Shown piece after piece: positions 5,189 through 5,850 of a stretch of 5,850 bases of DNA; position 1 is the first letter of the stretch, and each line of letters opens with the position of its first letter. The DNA lies in contig CANMPU010000074.1 of the NCBI GenBank assembly GCA_947499755.1, forward strand, positions 1 through 5,850, given 5' to 3'. The notes below the pieces were generated by a model, which was given only the letters and a program-made list of their open reading frames with translations, ran no database searches and was not told where the DNA came from. This DNA comes from Betaproteobacteria bacterium. Lineage in GTDB: Bacteria > Pseudomonadota > Gammaproteobacteria > Burkholderiales > CANMPU01. Made by a program: the position numbers and the translations under genes.

Positions 5189-5850
5189 TTAGAAGCCGTG
5201 TTGAACGCCAAATGTAAGCGACTTTGCCGTCTGCCCAGGTCCGTCGGTGCCGGCCATGCCACTATCGTTACCGTAGCCGCCGAAACCATACTGCGCGTTC
5301 GCTTCGTTATCCACTTTGATCCAGTTCACGACCAACTGAGTACGCTTTGAAAGGGTATAGGTATAGCCAAAAGCCATCTCTTGCGCGCCAGCATCTGCAG
5401 TAGAGCAAGCTGAGCCGTCCCCTATAGTGCAACCTCCAGCACTCGCTTTGGAGTAGCGACCACGAACCGAATGCGCATCCCAGCTATGGCTTGCACCAAA
5501 GGACCAGGCATCACGATCATACTCATTAAGCTCGGCAGAAGTAACGCCGTCTACTTTATACGAGATATTTTCAAACTTAAAATTCACGGTGGTAGCGCCC
5601 AACTTAAAACCTAACGCTAGACGGTAAGCTCTATCAGTCGAGCTAGTTCCGTCGGTACTTCCGGTTAGTGTATTTAAACCCGCTAAGTCTTTACGTTGTT
5701 CCCAAGCGGCGCCAACACCTAGAGTGCCGTTGTCAAAGATCACATTTGCAGATAAAACGGAGGGATCATTAAAGGTATCGGCATTTGATCTTGCGCCGTT
5801 AGGAGAAAAATGAACTTGGAAGGATACATTATCGTTAATAACAGGTGACC
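5189..5850 (-). CDS. Outer-membrane porin, C-terminal part (runs off right edge)
   Basis: The last 219 residues of a general porin of the Gram-negative trimeric type are visible; the frame stays open to the edge, so the signal peptide and N-terminal strands lie outside. Alternating amphipathic beta-strands are clear (VSFQVHFSP, GTLGVGAAWEQ, YRLALGFKLG, TTVNFKFENISYKV, AWSFGASHSW, EMAFGYTYTLSKRTQLVVNWIKV, SLTFGVQHGF), separated by Gly/Ser/Asp-rich loops. The chain ends in Phe, the signal recognised by the BAM outer-membrane insertion machinery. YTLSKRTQL..N is typical of beta/gammaproteobacterial porins. A GTG at 5743-5741 could look like a start but is internal to the domain. Two cysteines eight residues apart (codons 5431-5429 and 5407-5405) sit in one predicted surface loop. 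A strong terminator follows. Pore selectivity cannot be judged from this part. Confidence 0.9.
   Translation of the reverse strand, partial: SPVINDNVSFQVHFSPNGARSNADTFNDPSVLSANVIFDNGTLGVGAAWEQRKDLAGLNTLTGSTDGTSSTDRAYRLALGFKLGATTVNFKFENISYKVDGVTSAELNEYDRDAWSFGASHSWDAHSVRGRYSKASAGGCTIGDGSACSTADAGAQEMAFGYTYTLSKRTQLVVNWIKVDNEANAQYGFGGYGNDSGMAGTDGPGQTAKSLTFGVQHGF

Overview
The window looks like chromosomal DNA of a Gram-negative proteobacterium. The evidence is an aerobic ubiquinone-biosynthesis hydroxylase of the Coq7 type used by beta- and many gammaproteobacteria, a glycolate-oxidase-type Fe-S protein, and an outer-membrane porin ending in Phe. The Coq7 sequence and the porin style lean towards Betaproteobacteria, but this is judgement from memory and not a search.

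Layout. (1) 111-1427 (+) is a three-part protein: SEC-C zinc motif, five TPRs and a SAM methyltransferase. (2) Immediately downstream, 1408-2111 (+) is an apparently complete vapBC toxin-antitoxin operon (AbrB-type antitoxin, PIN toxin). Its likely promoter lies in the 3' end of the methyltransferase gene, and its likely operator starts on that gene's stop codon. (3) Converging on vapC from the minus strand is a two-gene operon, glcF-like then coq7, overlapping by 7 bp (4050-2147). (4) 4128-5010 is a decaying toxin-antitoxin zone. It holds a vapB remnant (+) of a different VapB family with a homopolymer frameshift and no vapC. Facing it is a higB-higA (HigB2/NadS-type) operon (-), in which the toxin reads intact but the antitoxin carries a premature stop plus a frameshift inside its helix-turn-helix. 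(5) 5029-5055 holds a degenerate dispersed repeat. 5134-5850 (-) is the 3' part of a porin gene with a strong intrinsic terminator; the gene runs off the right edge.

How the genes relate. The housekeeping part (Fe-S oxidoreductase subunit and ubiquinone hydroxylase) is linked by quinone redox chemistry. The rest is accessory: three toxin-antitoxin loci in about 3.6 kb, one apparently functional, one a fragment, and one with a live-looking toxin and a damaged antitoxin. The antitoxin keeps the N-terminal region which, in the related V. cholerae HigA2, neutralises the toxin, and loses the part expected to bind the operator. The most interesting prediction is therefore a HigBA locus that may still be neutralised but no longer autorepressed. 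No CRISPR array, tRNA, rRNA, insertion sequence or wholly new multi-gene system was found.
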